Source of the DNA: Schistosoma mansoni
Lineage: Eukaryota > Platyhelminthes > Trematoda > Strigeidida > Schistosomatidae
NCBI RefSeq assembly: GCF_000237925.1
Contig: NC_031502.1
Span: 18,784,909 to 18,848,908 of the forward strand
Direction: 5' to 3'
DNA length: 64,000 nucleotides
Both the position numbers and the translations under genes were made by a program. This document shows positions 1 to 9,249 of this stretch, one piece after another. How positions within the stretch are numbered: the first letter of the stretch is position 1; every line of letters begins with the position of its first letter. The notes under the pieces were generated by a model, which saw only the letters and a list, made by a program, of their open reading frames with translations, was not told the origin of the DNA and ran no database searches.

Positions 1-342
1 CACTGTTGTTGTCACTGGGCATAACAACTACCCTAGTCACTTTTGCTACAATTAATTGGTTATCAATTATAGCACTAACTTTGGGAACTTAAATGGAAAT
101 TCCTCCAAGCTACAGGTTACAATTTGTGGTAAGACATAAGAGTAAATAATGGCAGAAAGCATACGAATACAAACTCAATAGAAAACGTGAGTTTTTTTAA
201 GTCAGTGATATAGGATACGTTTTGGACGATAAGGAATGGCACAGTCAATTGCCTAACAGATGAATACCCTGTGTATGAAAGTTTGTCAGGCAAATAAATG
301 GAAGTAGAGTAATAAGCGGGTCCCTTTTTGTCTTAATAAGCC
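1..342. other. No recognisable feature
   Basis: AT-rich unique sequence to the left of the retroposon tail. I see no exon with splice signals, no repeat shared with the rest of the window and no structured RNA here. Confidence 0.5.
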
Positions 343-875
343 AATAGTATATTTATTTAAACACATACTTATTGGTACAAGGAAGCACCAGAAAAATATG
401 CGCCTCACAAATCTCATTCGATTTGTGTGAGGGCTGTGACACTGCCCAGGTGCCCAAACCGAAGCAGGTAGTTTTCTTAGGGGGCCACACCCCGAGCCTT
501 TGACCTGAAGGTCTAGTCCACAAGGCAGTGGAGCATCGTAAGGAGATGCAGTCCCATGGTAGCCGGTGACCAACGATTGGTTCATACACCATTTGTTCCC
601 TCAGGATACTAGAGGCCGTGTGCACCATTGGTTTGGAATCAGGGTTTTCCAGCTCCCCTAGGTGGACTCGCCATGTCCACCAACCCGGTTAAAGCGCCGG
701 ACATTCGTTCTTCGTCCTCTCAATTTCGTAAACAACACCCCCGCCACGAGAAGGCAGTGAGTAGGACTTCCCTGGCAGAGGCTATATATTCGCGTGGCCA
801 TGTGAGAGCATTTCGAGAGGGAGAGCGGACTCTCCCCACTCTCGGCCGTACCAGGGCATTTGGGGGCACGTGTGT
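343..875 (-). mobile_element. Dispersed retroposon 'repeat A', copy 1
   Basis: This GC-richer block recurs at 40309-40755 and 58975-59493 in the same orientation. On the minus strand it starts near 870 (CCCCAAATGCCCTGG), carries an open frame of about 90 codons shared in part by all three copies (628-353), and ends in a tail like AAATAAATA near 350, so the minus strand is the retroposed sense strand. The last ~60 bp before the tail (GTACCAATA region) resemble the 3' end of the LINE at 36.5 kb, which suggests a non-autonomous partner of that LINE. The plus-strand frame at 628-942 is its antisense shadow. I infer a retroposon or internally deleted LINE. The conserved frame could be coding, but I recognise no domain in it. 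The 5' side is fused to an SL RNA sequence, unlike the other two copies. Confidence 0.75.
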
Positions 876-955
876 AGGGTTGCCAAAGAAAACTTCGATT
901 CTTGGTCGACGGTTCTTACCATGCAATAAATCACAAGAGTAAAACCGTGACGGTT
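866..955 (-). ncRNA. SL RNA: Spliced-leader (SL) RNA gene or retrocopy
   Basis: The minus strand from 955 reads AACCGTCACGG and continues to TTGCATG at 920. This 36-nt leader differs from the Schistosoma mansoni SL, as I know it, at one base (A for G at leader position 29). It is followed at once by a splice donor (GTAAG, 919-915). Beyond it lies the intron-like snRNA half, with an Sm-site-like AGTTTTCTTTGG at 894-883 and GGCAACCC after it. The leader ends in AUG, which schistosome SLs can supply as a start codon. Because the sequence continues past the donor, it derives from the SL RNA itself and not from a trans-spliced mRNA. It is single here, not tandem, and is wedged between a LINE 3' end (from 957) and repeat A, so it may be a retrotransposed chimera and not a transcribed gene. 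The 3' end at 866 is estimated from the usual ~90-nt length. Confidence 0.85.
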
Positions 956-956
956 T

Positions 957-1375
957 TATTAGGGAGAATCAGTTAGTCAGTCAGTTACAACGTAGGACCA
1001 GGCACATATATGCATCGGTCCAAATTGACATACCTCGTAAGGACAACAAGATGAACACCGGATTCATAGAAGTAGTTAATTTAGTGTAGGTAGTACATAA
1101 AGAAAGATTGTATATAAGGATATAGTATAGGAAGGAAAAAAGTTATGAAGCAGTTTTAATCTCATGGTTTAAGGGAAGATAAAGAGTGTATACACCTACG
1201 CCATTGTGATCGATTCTGAGCCATGTCACACAGAGTCTCCAACCATTGGTTACGATAGTCACGCGGACCCCAACCAGGTAGTCTGCATCTGCCAGGGAGA
1301 ATATGAAAACACAACGTACTGTAGTCGGTATACCGCCATCGCAAGTCAGTGCTAGCCTATCTTCTGACAGCAATA
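957..1375 (-). pseudogene. 3' end of an RTE-type LINE (SR2-like)
   Basis: Minus-strand reading gives the C-terminal LINE peptide (GWGPRDYRNQWLETL, then [12 protein letters not shown], ~1290-1180), split between frames, followed by a 3' untranslated part and a short TGAC-type tail (near 985-968). The same 3' end occurs on the plus strand at 35230-35577 and as a short relic at 11785-11860. It is a 5'-truncated dead copy and ends right beside the SL RNA 5' end. Confidence 0.75.
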
Positions 1376-2751
1376 GTAGTCAACTCATATTTAAAGAAGA
1401 AACTTTGATAAGCAGACTATCAAGAGTTGGAGTTCTCTCTATACTGGATCCCAGTTTTTAATTCAGATTAAAGAGATCACAACTACAAGCTTCAAGGGGT
1501 TAAGATTTTAGTGGTTGAAAATATGGAATGACAATACTGGATTAAAAGTTAAACTGAAAACATTAAACAGACGAACAATGCTGAAATAAGGATTCCTATA
1601 AGACTAATGTAAAGCTAGGTAATAACTCCCGTTACAACTTATCAACTCATACGTAGATTACAGCAGTCTAATTCTACATAGAAATAAAAAATACCTCATA
1701 AAAGACATAGTTGGAAAGAGAAGTACAGAACCATATATGCCAATAATGACACGGTAATTTAGTCACAATCTAGAGGTTTTTAGCACAACGACTCTTCGCA
1801 ATATAGATCACATTCACTCATATTTTCAGTGAAATTGACTTGACAACTACACTGTCATCAACGATATGCTCTTAAGATAACTTGCACCAGAAGTTTACAC
1901 ATCATGTGGGGAATATCTGGAACTAATAAGCTTTGAAAACGACTCCTGATATATTTCCTGGTGTTTCAGACCCTTTATCCTTAGTATGCTATCCACAGGA
2001 AGTAACAAAAGGGAAGCCGGAAAGCCAAAAGGCACATAATTGAAAGAAGTTGGGAAGGTTATGGATAATCTAAAACTAGGGAGAGTAGGTTCGAATAGAT
2101 TAGTTCTTAAAATCTTTAAGAATGGAGGTCAGGTTTCAGAATAAATCGACTTAAGTTCTAGCGAGAATATGGGAACTGAAGTAATCCCATCTAACTGGTC
2201 TCGATCGCTGATAGTCTCAGCTTATGAGAAACGACAAATAGTCCTCTGAAATTAGGTCGAATAAAACAGTGTTTAGAATAATAGTTTGGACAACCACCCA
2301 ACGACTAACTGGGAAACGAGGCATAGCATGTTAACAAATATCTACCCTTTGCCAGTTTATGAATGTAGACATATACATCAACTCACAGTCATAGCTGCAT
2401 TCCTAAACTTTAATATACTGCTCGGTTCAGTGAACCGTGTGAACTACCACTAGAATTATAATTTCAGGTAGTGCTCGTTAGGGTCATCTGTTTTTCTCAT
2501 TTATCATAGGCGTTGTTAAAAATGATGCCCTCCTCGTCTGATTTCTCAAGGATCGAGGCGTTCATAATAGCCATTACAGACGAAAATTCCCAGCCGCAAA
2601 GAGAATACCATTCTTAGCCAAATGCAAATCTTTAATTAAATATTTTTACACGAAAAGCAAACATACATATGTTGAGATAGGAAATCAGTACTTCTACATT
2701 TTCGAACAAGTAAATATTATATATAGATGATAAGACGACTGACAAGTCATT
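1376..2751. other. Intergenic, 3' flank of the BOLA3-like gene
   Basis: No convincing exon or repeat. The minus-strand 3' UTR of the BOLA3-like gene must lie in its upper part. An AATTAAA-like poly(A) signal variant is near 2635. Confidence 0.4.
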
Positions 2752-3093
2752 TCATGCCTTAGTTTTGATCGTAAGTCCATGCATGTCCTTTATTTCATCC
2801 CTCAAGGCCTAAAACAAATAAACATGCTTGCACAGTTACACACCTTTTTAACAGCTCGATGCTGTTGTAAAACGGACAAGGATGCAAACTCTCCGGCTTC
2901 AATAACTATTTCGAACATAGCTCCACAACCACCTGCCACGGAAATTTAGAAAAAACCTTTGGTTCTTACCACTCACGTCGGAAACAGACACAAGCCTAGC
3001 GTTCGGGAAGTTTTCTTTCAAAATAGTCTCAATCTTTGTCTCTCTGGCAGTTGCCATGCACCGAATAAATCGAAGCCCCAAACTGAAGAACTT
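2752..3093 (-). CDS. BOLA3: BolA-like protein 3 (mitochondrial Fe-S delivery)
   Basis: Three minus-strand exons join in frame: 3093-2970, 2932-2844 and 2808-2752, with GT-AG introns of 37 and 35 bp. The product carries the BolA signature of the BOLA3 type: KIETILKENFPNA, then SDVSGGCGAMFEI, QQHRAVKKALRDEI and DMHGL, close to human BOLA3 in order and spacing. BOLA3 works in the mitochondrial matrix with GLRX5 and NFU1, passing 4Fe-4S clusters to lipoate synthase and respiratory proteins. Two starts are possible. The first genomic ATG (3057) gives 77 residues with no presequence. If the SL is spliced at 3094, its terminal AUG gives 90 residues beginning MKFFSLGLRFIRC, a basic, amphipathic, presequence-like N-terminus. 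An in-frame TGA just upstream rules out a longer genomic start. The gene lies 151 bp behind COX4 on the same strand. The BOLA3 call is strong; the start is inference. Confidence 0.88.
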
Positions 3094-3110
3094 CTGCAGA
3101 AATACAAATC
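3094..3110 (-). promoter_or_regulatory. Splice acceptor, probable SL trans-splice site
   Basis: Minus-strand TTGTATTTCTGCAG, a pyrimidine-rich tract ending in AG at 3095-3094, lies ~70 nt after the COX4 poly(A) signal and 37 nt before the first BOLA3 ATG. No cis donor is needed if the upstream cistron ends at COX4. Joining the SL here puts its AUG in phase with the BOLA3 frame. Confidence 0.55.
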
Positions 3111-3162
3111 GTCATTATATATAAGTAAGCATATAACTAAAGACCAAGTAGTACTAACACAG

Positions 3163-3168
3163 TTTATT
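3163..3168 (-). terminator. COX4 poly(A) signal AATAAA
   Basis: Canonical AATAAA on the minus strand 40 nt after the COX4 stop codon (3211-3209). It is the only such hexamer in the short COX4-BOLA3 gap. Confidence 0.65.
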
Positions 3169-3208
3169 TCAAATGTTACATCTAACACTACATCGAATTA
3201 ATAACAAG

Positions 3209-3840
3209 TTATTCTTCTCTCCAACGCATCTTAGAAATATCAAACTTATAGATATCACCAATTGATCCTGACCGACTGAACACTTTTTTGTATAAAACTG
3301 CATCTTTATACTCAGGCAGTTCGAGTACGTTTTTCGGCGGTATTACAACTACAGTTATGAGTTCTATGACCACAACTTACCAAACGTACGGATGTATATG
3401 TAAAAGGAAAGGCCGATACTAATGAAAATTAAACCATATGCTAGTCCAAGTTTCCATTGGCCGTTTGGAGCGGCTAATTCAGCAAAAGTACGTTGAAAGC
3501 TATGACGATATAATGTCTTTACTTCTTCGGTTGTCAATTTACTCCAGTCCCCTTGTTCTTTCTCCCTTAGTTTAGCAATCTAATTGAAAGTTAACCCACT
3601 AAAACGTTTTACTTCAGGGGTATGGTTGCGAAATCTGATTGAAGGGTAAGGGTACGCCAAATCATCATAATACATAGGAATCCCATTCCTACCGAAACCC
3701 ACTATTTCACGGTTACCTATTTGTGGGTAGAATTTTTGCTCCAATGGCGAAAGCACTGAACATGAGTCCTTTGGAGCGACTGCTGCAGCCGTTGCTCTCC
3801 TACATAAAGTAAAGTACACAGGACAGGTCCGTAACACCAT
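3209..3840 (-). CDS. COX4: Cytochrome c oxidase subunit 4, mitochondrial
   Basis: Minus-strand exons 3840-3613, 3579-3381 and 3348-3209 join in frame to 188 residues, with GT-AG introns of 33 and 32 bp. Residues 1-23 (MVLRTCPVYFTLCRRATAAA) look like a mitochondrial presequence. The family core follows: IGNREIVGFGRNGIPMYYD, then REKEQGDWSKLT, LYRHSFQRTFAEL, a single membrane helix (LGLAYGLIFISIGLSFYIYI) and the C-terminal YKFDISKMRWREE. COX4 is a nuclear-encoded structural and regulatory subunit of complex IV in the inner mitochondrial membrane. Length and order fit the family (about 170-190 residues). ATG 3840 is chosen because it heads the presequence. BOLA3 follows 151 bp behind, suggesting a shared transcript. 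No frame damage is seen, so I take it as functional. Confidence 0.93.
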
Positions 3841-5040
3841 TGCAACGCGCTCGAAACAAAAACCGGGCGGCTTTCAATGTTCAATAGGAATGGTCCGAAA
3901 TATGAGCTCGTTTAAAGTAGATGTCGAATAAACGACACTGTGTTTACTGCCTAAATGATACAATCTAGTAAAAATGACGATTTATAACACCGTTTTACTT
4001 CATTTTCATGCTTCCACCCTTGAGGATTCGTTCACTGTCCTAGATATTATTATGGTTGGCTAGCCTACAAGGCTTCATGACAAGGACGATTTCTTCTCTC
4101 TGCGAGTTGTAAAATCCTGAAGCTTTACAATGTTTGATGAGATTTGAGCAACATTTTCGTATTTTCTAAGCAGAAAAAACCGTGTTATCGAGAGAACTCA
4201 CAATTATATCACGTATTGTTTTACTTATGCAGATGTTTATTGACTACGTGCCAACCTGGATATTCTATAACCGCAGATCAAATTGTTCTTCATGCTTGTT
4301 AATGCCCCTAGGTGTTCCGAGATGTACACTTCACACAAGAATGTCAGGAACTACAACATAGTGTAACGTCGATTCCATAGGTCAACATCAATGGTCTAGC
4401 GAGAAAAAATCCTGTATGATATCCAATAAGAATTTCAAGATCGTTCAGAACTGTATACTCAACAGAAACTCTCACCCATTCGGATACAAGTATTTTCCAC
4501 ATGGTTCGGACAACCCTGATGCGTCCCAAATCAGGTAATTGTATAGAGATGGCAGGCCGGTTTTGAAAAGACGATTCGAATTCCTTAAAAAACACAAAGG
4601 ATAGCATCGCACGCAATCTTTGATCTTCGTTGATCATTGTATGGAATGAGGCTGAAGTAGCAAGATCTCTTTACGCTATCTAACAGGAGATAAGTAGATC
4701 CGATTTCCATGTAGAGATGTTAAGAAATGATTTTAGACCCGCAGCAGCAGTGAGTGTTGTACTCTGTTTCTTCTAACTAATATTACTATTACATTACCGT
4801 CGTACCGTTATATATGATAGTTGCGCTCATCAAAGCAGCCACAGTACCTGGATACGATGGAAGGTTTGTGCACTTTAATTAGGGGGGTGTGACTTCAACC
4901 AAAGCTGAAGGGTCACACCATTCCCAACAGACATGAGTGGGTACATAATCCTCGATAGCTTGCATCAGGGATCCACTCTCGTGTTGAGACTCAAGTACTT
5001 CACTCCCCAACTGATTTCTTATGATATATTGCCCCAACTC
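3841..5040. other. COX4 upstream region and unassigned sequence
   Basis: The COX4 promoter or SL acceptor should lie just above 3840; the minus strand there has a T-rich stretch ending in GAG nine bases before the ATG, which could serve as an acceptor. A minus-strand open frame of 97 codons (4637-4344) has no recognisable domain and could be chance or an exon. Nothing else is supported. Confidence 0.3.
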
Positions 5041-5046
5041 CCTCCT

Positions 5047-5098
<52 letters not shown>

Positions 5099-5099
5099 C
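5047..5099. repeat. Compound microsatellite (TC)n(TA)n
   Basis: Roughly 13 TC units run directly into about 13 TA units. It is visible directly, and the 60-codon plus-strand frame over it is low-complexity noise. Confidence 0.95.
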
Positions 5100-5740
5100 T
5101 GTATTGCTTAAATAATGTATTAGGTCTTAATATAAGTAGTTCCTAAGAATGGCTTTATAATTATTGTCTAATCGATTATCATGGCCGCCTTAATACAAAT
5201 GATATCTCAGACAATAACTCTAAACGGATATTCACTATCTAATGGACCATTTCACCTGTATAACAATGTATGACAAAACCAAACTGATAAGAGTATAGAA
5301 CTACATTTCAAAGCAATTGCAATAAGAGCTGTAAACTTTTTTGAATGTTCACGCATGTCACTCGAACTCGTAGTTGCTGCACGAAGTGCTAGATCTGGAT
5401 CAGGTCGGTGCATTTTCGGACACGCACTGACGATCAAATTCCTCTAGTCCGTTTCCGCATGTTTGTCTATTCAGATATGCCACAAAATATATATTATTTC
5501 ACTAACCTCTATCGGTTTCTTTGAGTTTCGAGCGTTAAATTCAAGCAACTGTTATCTCAGGATCGTCCTTTACCGGAGAAAGAGGATTTTCTTAGTACTC
5601 AGGAGTTATAAGACATGAGTACATGCTGCTATACAAACACAGTGTGTTGTATATGGTATTGTTCATCGCGTTCAGTTGTTGGCTGCAACACTTTAAAGAC
5701 TTGTTTTGCGTATGATTTTAGTTCATGCCTCGGAGCTCAC
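5100..5740. other. Unassigned sequence
   Basis: Holds a minus-strand open frame at 5437-5252 (61 codons) with no recognisable domain and no clear splice context. No repeat shared with other parts of the window was seen. Confidence 0.3.
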
Positions 5741-5744
5741 GACC

Positions 5745-6175
5745 TTTATTTTTCCACTCTACATATTAGACCACAGTGCACGGCTCATCATAAACTGGTT
5801 TGTGCTTCGTTGGGTTAACTGTACGTAGTGGTGCTCGATGATTAAATATGTTACGGCTCTGCAGTCATCTGTTTGACACTTAAACTCCCTCATTCTCGCA
5901 CACATTTGAAGGGCTTGGACTGATACTCGCGCAGTAGAAAGAGCTTCTATACAAGTGTTCATACAATTAAAATGCTAATGTTACGAAAATCATAGAGATG
6001 ATAGAAATACACAAAATTCATCACACACTTCATGCCTAACAGAACTTCTCCCATCTTTCCAAAAGTTGGATTATAACACTGAATGAGAATACAGTCATAT
6101 AAACGGACTGCTGTCCGAAAGTAGTCGTAAAACACAACTCTCAGTCCTCGTACTGCCAACGTACGTTGGTAGCAA
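5745..6175 (-). CDS. Possible 3' end of an unidentified minus-strand gene
   Basis: A minus-strand frame open for about 70 codons ends at 5959; its internal part includes FYDYFRTAVRLYDCIL and NPTFGKMGEVLLGMK. It could be joined through an acceptor at about 5932 (CTTGTATAG) to a short terminal exon. An AATAAA lies near 5750 on the same strand, at a fitting distance for a poly(A) signal. The donor is not obvious and the protein is not recognised, so this is only a candidate. Chance open frames of this size also occur elsewhere in the window. Confidence 0.2.
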
Positions 6176-6650
6176 CCATCGCCTGGGATTTAAACATCGT
6201 TGTGCACAACTTTCAAAGCAAGCCATCAATGTTCCAATCAATATATTATCGCCGATCCTTTGAAGTGTTAAGTTCTAACACAGCCAACAAAGACAAAAAT
6301 CATAACTTGTGACGTATATTACAACGATTAGGTGTAACTGTGCGTAAACAAGTCACCAATTCATATGACATGTAGAAAAGACCCTTGAAATGCGATGATC
6401 ATATGTATGTTGTGCGCATAAGGATTGATATATGCGTGCTTACGAGTTTCCCACGGCCATACGTTTTGTACATGTGAAAATGACGACAAAAAATTTAAAC
6501 CACAGCCCTAACGGCGGTACGAATTCGATTATGAGTCCAAAAACCTAGATGTGATGTTGGCATCAATGTTAAAGACCGGAAGAACCAGATATCACTTTCA
6601 AACTTCGATTTGACAACTTTGAATAAATTGAGCATAGAGGAGATTGTTAT
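6176..6650. other. Unassigned sequence
   Basis: Unique-looking AT-rich DNA between the candidate exon and the Penelope-like element. No coding or structural signal is supported. Confidence 0.35.
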
Positions 6651-6999
6651 AAATAAATAATATATTTGTTATATCCCAATGAGTAGAAAAATGAGATTTT
6701 CTGACGGTTCGTGACTCAGTGCAAACAACTTCTTCAGAGAACAAATAACCGAATTAATCCAAGTTTAAATAGTACAACGGAACGACATAAATATTCTGTG
6801 CGATCAATCATAAAACAGGTCTGAATAAATCAGTGTCGTGTCATTTCATTTCGGTCAAGGTGATTCATAAACGACATGTATGTAAGTTCGCGTGTGTATG
6901 TGTGCACTGTTAAGGATGAAAAATGTGTGACCTTTATAATGACAAGGGATAGAATTTAATTTGTAAGGTGATAGTGTGAAATTTAAATGATATCAGACT

Positions 7000-7400
7000 A
7001 AGTGACTAGGATAGATAATCCAAGTAGGATGTATGGTAAGGCTTTCCTTTCCATTGAGAGCAGTAGGATTATGCATTATATGGAAAGCTTTGGCGACTCT
7101 TCCTTCCTTGTAATTGGAAAAGCCTTTTTGTCGTATTTTGATATTTTTGAAATCGATTCGATGATCGTTGAAAATTGCGTGAACTGCTATCGCCGATCTG
7201 ATTTGACGCCTATCCAGTCCTACAGGACTATTAGGAGGTTTCTATGTGTACCTAATATGTTCTTTGGCACGAGTCACGATTTCACGAGATGACTCTTCAA
7301 TATAGAAGACATCACAATTGACACAACCTAATTTGTAGAAGCAGTTCTGTGTAGACGTGAATGGGATTCTTTTTCCTTTAATCAAACTAAAGTTTTATGA
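7000..7400 (-). pseudogene. PLE GIY-YIG endonuclease domain, broken
   Basis: Reading on the minus strand gives CVNCDVFYIEESSREIVTRA then KEHIR, matching the CxxC...YIG.S.R.L..R..EH pattern of PLE GIY-YIG domains. It continues in shifted frames to NDHRIDFKNIKIL and HIMHNPTALNGK. Several frameshifts are present. The plus-strand frame at 7002-7292 is its shadow. Confidence 0.75.
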
Positions 7401-7864
7401 AGTGTGTGTTTTTTGTTTTGTAATATACTTCAATTCAGTGTTGTTTTAGGATTCTTAGGAGTTCTTCTGTCGTGCCATGACGGTATGTTATGGCTGCAGC
7501 ACCAATCCATAGCATTTCATTAGAATTATTATTATTACGTACTGAACTGTCTCGTTTCAATAAACTTCTATTATTCTTTATAGGAAAAGTATTAAATTGT
7601 AAGATACTAATTACATTCTTTTGTTCTTTTTGTTTGTCCTCTTCTGAAGGGGTGATCTTGTTGGCTCCCCCAAAAAGATTTAAGGCTAACGAGATCTTAG
7701 CACTTAAAAGATGTACTGAAAAAAAGATGTACACTTGAAATTGGAGGCCTGTTTAAACATCTGTGCTGCCTGTTCCTGTCATCTAGATATTTCAACAAAT
7801 TATCTAATTTTGTTTGTTTTAATACATCATTATAGATATTAATTGCACGACCTATTCAGGTGCG

Positions 7865-8125
7865 TTTCTGAAAAGTGTACAACCTTTCGCTGTAAAGGTT
7901 ACAGAAGGCCTAATCAGAGATATTGTGGTTGCTCGCATTATGCTGCGAAAAGAATGTACATTATTCAGATGTCGATTGACTGGGCTGCTAACTTCTAACT
8001 GGCGATCACTCAATATTTATCGTCAGGAAGGACGAAGAAGTAAGAAACGGAAACGTGTTGAAGTACTTTGTGCTGAGAATTCTACATTGTATCAAAAATA
8101 TAATGTTGAATAAAGCTAATAATAA
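7865..8125 (+). other. Insertion inside PLE copy 1, with a Cys-rich frame and AATAAA
   Basis: PLE coding homology stops near 8135 (YRKPT-like block) and resumes near 7862 (LNR..AINIYND), with about 260 bp between that do not fit the element. On the plus strand the insert has a short cysteine-rich frame (CKGYRRPNQRYCGCSHYAAK, from about 7894) and a second frame rich in K/R. It ends AATAAAGC followed by TAA repeats, like the 3' end of a retroposed transcript. I do not recognise the source. Boundaries are approximate. Confidence 0.4.
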
Positions 8126-8208
8126 TAATGGGAGTCAATATAGCGATTAGAGTGCGTGGGCTTTCTGTAGATGGATAGATTTAAAACTCCATTTACATTT
8201 CTTTTCGC

Positions 8209-9110
8209 TTAGCAATCTAAGAAAAGTAGCTCACCATGTTCATTTTTATTCTCTTTCGCGAGTTTCATGTGAGATGAAATTATATTTATCCGTTTTGAAA
8301 GCGGAGTCTTTTTTATCACCACAAATGTATAATCTACATATCTAAGCCAAATTCGTGGTTTAATGTCGTTGGTGAAAATATTCGATTCTATGTGTGCCAT
8401 AAAAAGGTTGGCCACAATCGGGGACACGGGGAATTCCATTGCTACACCATTAGTTTGCTTGTATAACAATCTGTTGAAAGTGAATAGAGTCGAATTTAAG
8501 CAGAGTTTCAAGAATCCCATGATTAGAGTGATGCTTAAAGGACATCTGTCAGAAAGATATTGTCGTTCTCTCGTAAATCATTAACGAATTCCAAGCATTT
8601 ATCGATGGGAATACTGGTGTATAAAGAGACGACATCAAACCTTACCATGACTTCATTCTTCTCGATAATTAATTCCAATAATTTTGGTTTAAAGTCATAT
8701 GTATCTTTAATCATATTATGTAAGTTAAGCTGTAGTGGCTATAATATTTTGCTTATATATTTCGATAAAGCGTATGTGGGTGTGTTGGTAAAGTCTACTA
8801 TCGCTCTTAGAGGTATATATGGTTTATGAATTTTAGGCAAACCATAGAACCGTGAAGTATTACATGATTTGGAATACAGAGCGAACCCAAGCGAGGCCCA
8901 AACGACTGGTTTTGGCTCCTTCAAAAGTTCACTTCTTTCTGCTTGACTTTATTTTTAATCGTTTGAGAATTTATTGGATTGGTCTTTTCATATGGTCCTG
9001 TTGAGAGATGTTCAAGAGCTCTACTAGTTTTGTCTGTTCTATTCATGACCACCGTTGTGTTGCCTTTTTCGGCTTTTGTGATTGACCGCACAGACTATTC
9101 GTGTTGGTCT
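8209..9110 (-). pseudogene. PLE reverse transcriptase fragments
   Basis: Frames at 8924-8739 and 8520-8209 plus connecting out-of-frame pieces carry PLE RT blocks: PKIHKPYIPLRAIVDFTNTP, YALSKYISKIL, GVAMEFPVSPIVANLFM, RIWLRYVDYTFVVI and the later LLFLDC. The catalytic YVDD motif reads YVDY. The position upstream of the GIY-YIG part and the internal order are as in intact PLEs. Confidence 0.8.
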
Positions 9111-9249
9111 GTTGTACTATTTAAACTTGGATTAATGTTAGTTTGGTTATTTTTTCTCTGGAGAAGTGGCTTACGCTGAGTCACGAACCGTCAGAAAACC
9201 TAATTTTTCTACTTTTTGGGGCATTAGAAATATATTTTTATTTATGACC

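Larger units (their letters stand above)
6655..9245 (-). mobile_element. Penelope-like retroelement, decayed copy 1
   Basis: Minus-strand order is: N-terminal PLE block (KGNTTVVM, ~9090), pre-RT block (FYGLPKIHKP, ~8850), RT core with MEFPVSPIVANLFM and YVDYTF (~8440-8310; D mutated in the YVDD box), FLDC, YRKPT-like remnant (~8160), RAINIYNDVL (~7840) and a GIY-YIG endonuclease (CVNCDVFYIEESSREI, ~7320). The 3' end carries a pseudo-LTR at 6745-6655. The same pLTR is repeated at the 5' end (9159-9245) in inverted orientation. PLEs copy by target-primed reverse transcription with a RT plus GIY-YIG enzyme. Many stops, frameshifts and an insertion at ~7865-8125 make this copy dead. Confidence 0.85.

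Noticed and set aside
628-942. 104-codon plus-strand frame in repeat A and its copies
   Set aside because: It is antisense to the retroposon and to the SL RNA and is not better conserved than the sense frame. No start context or splice signals support it.
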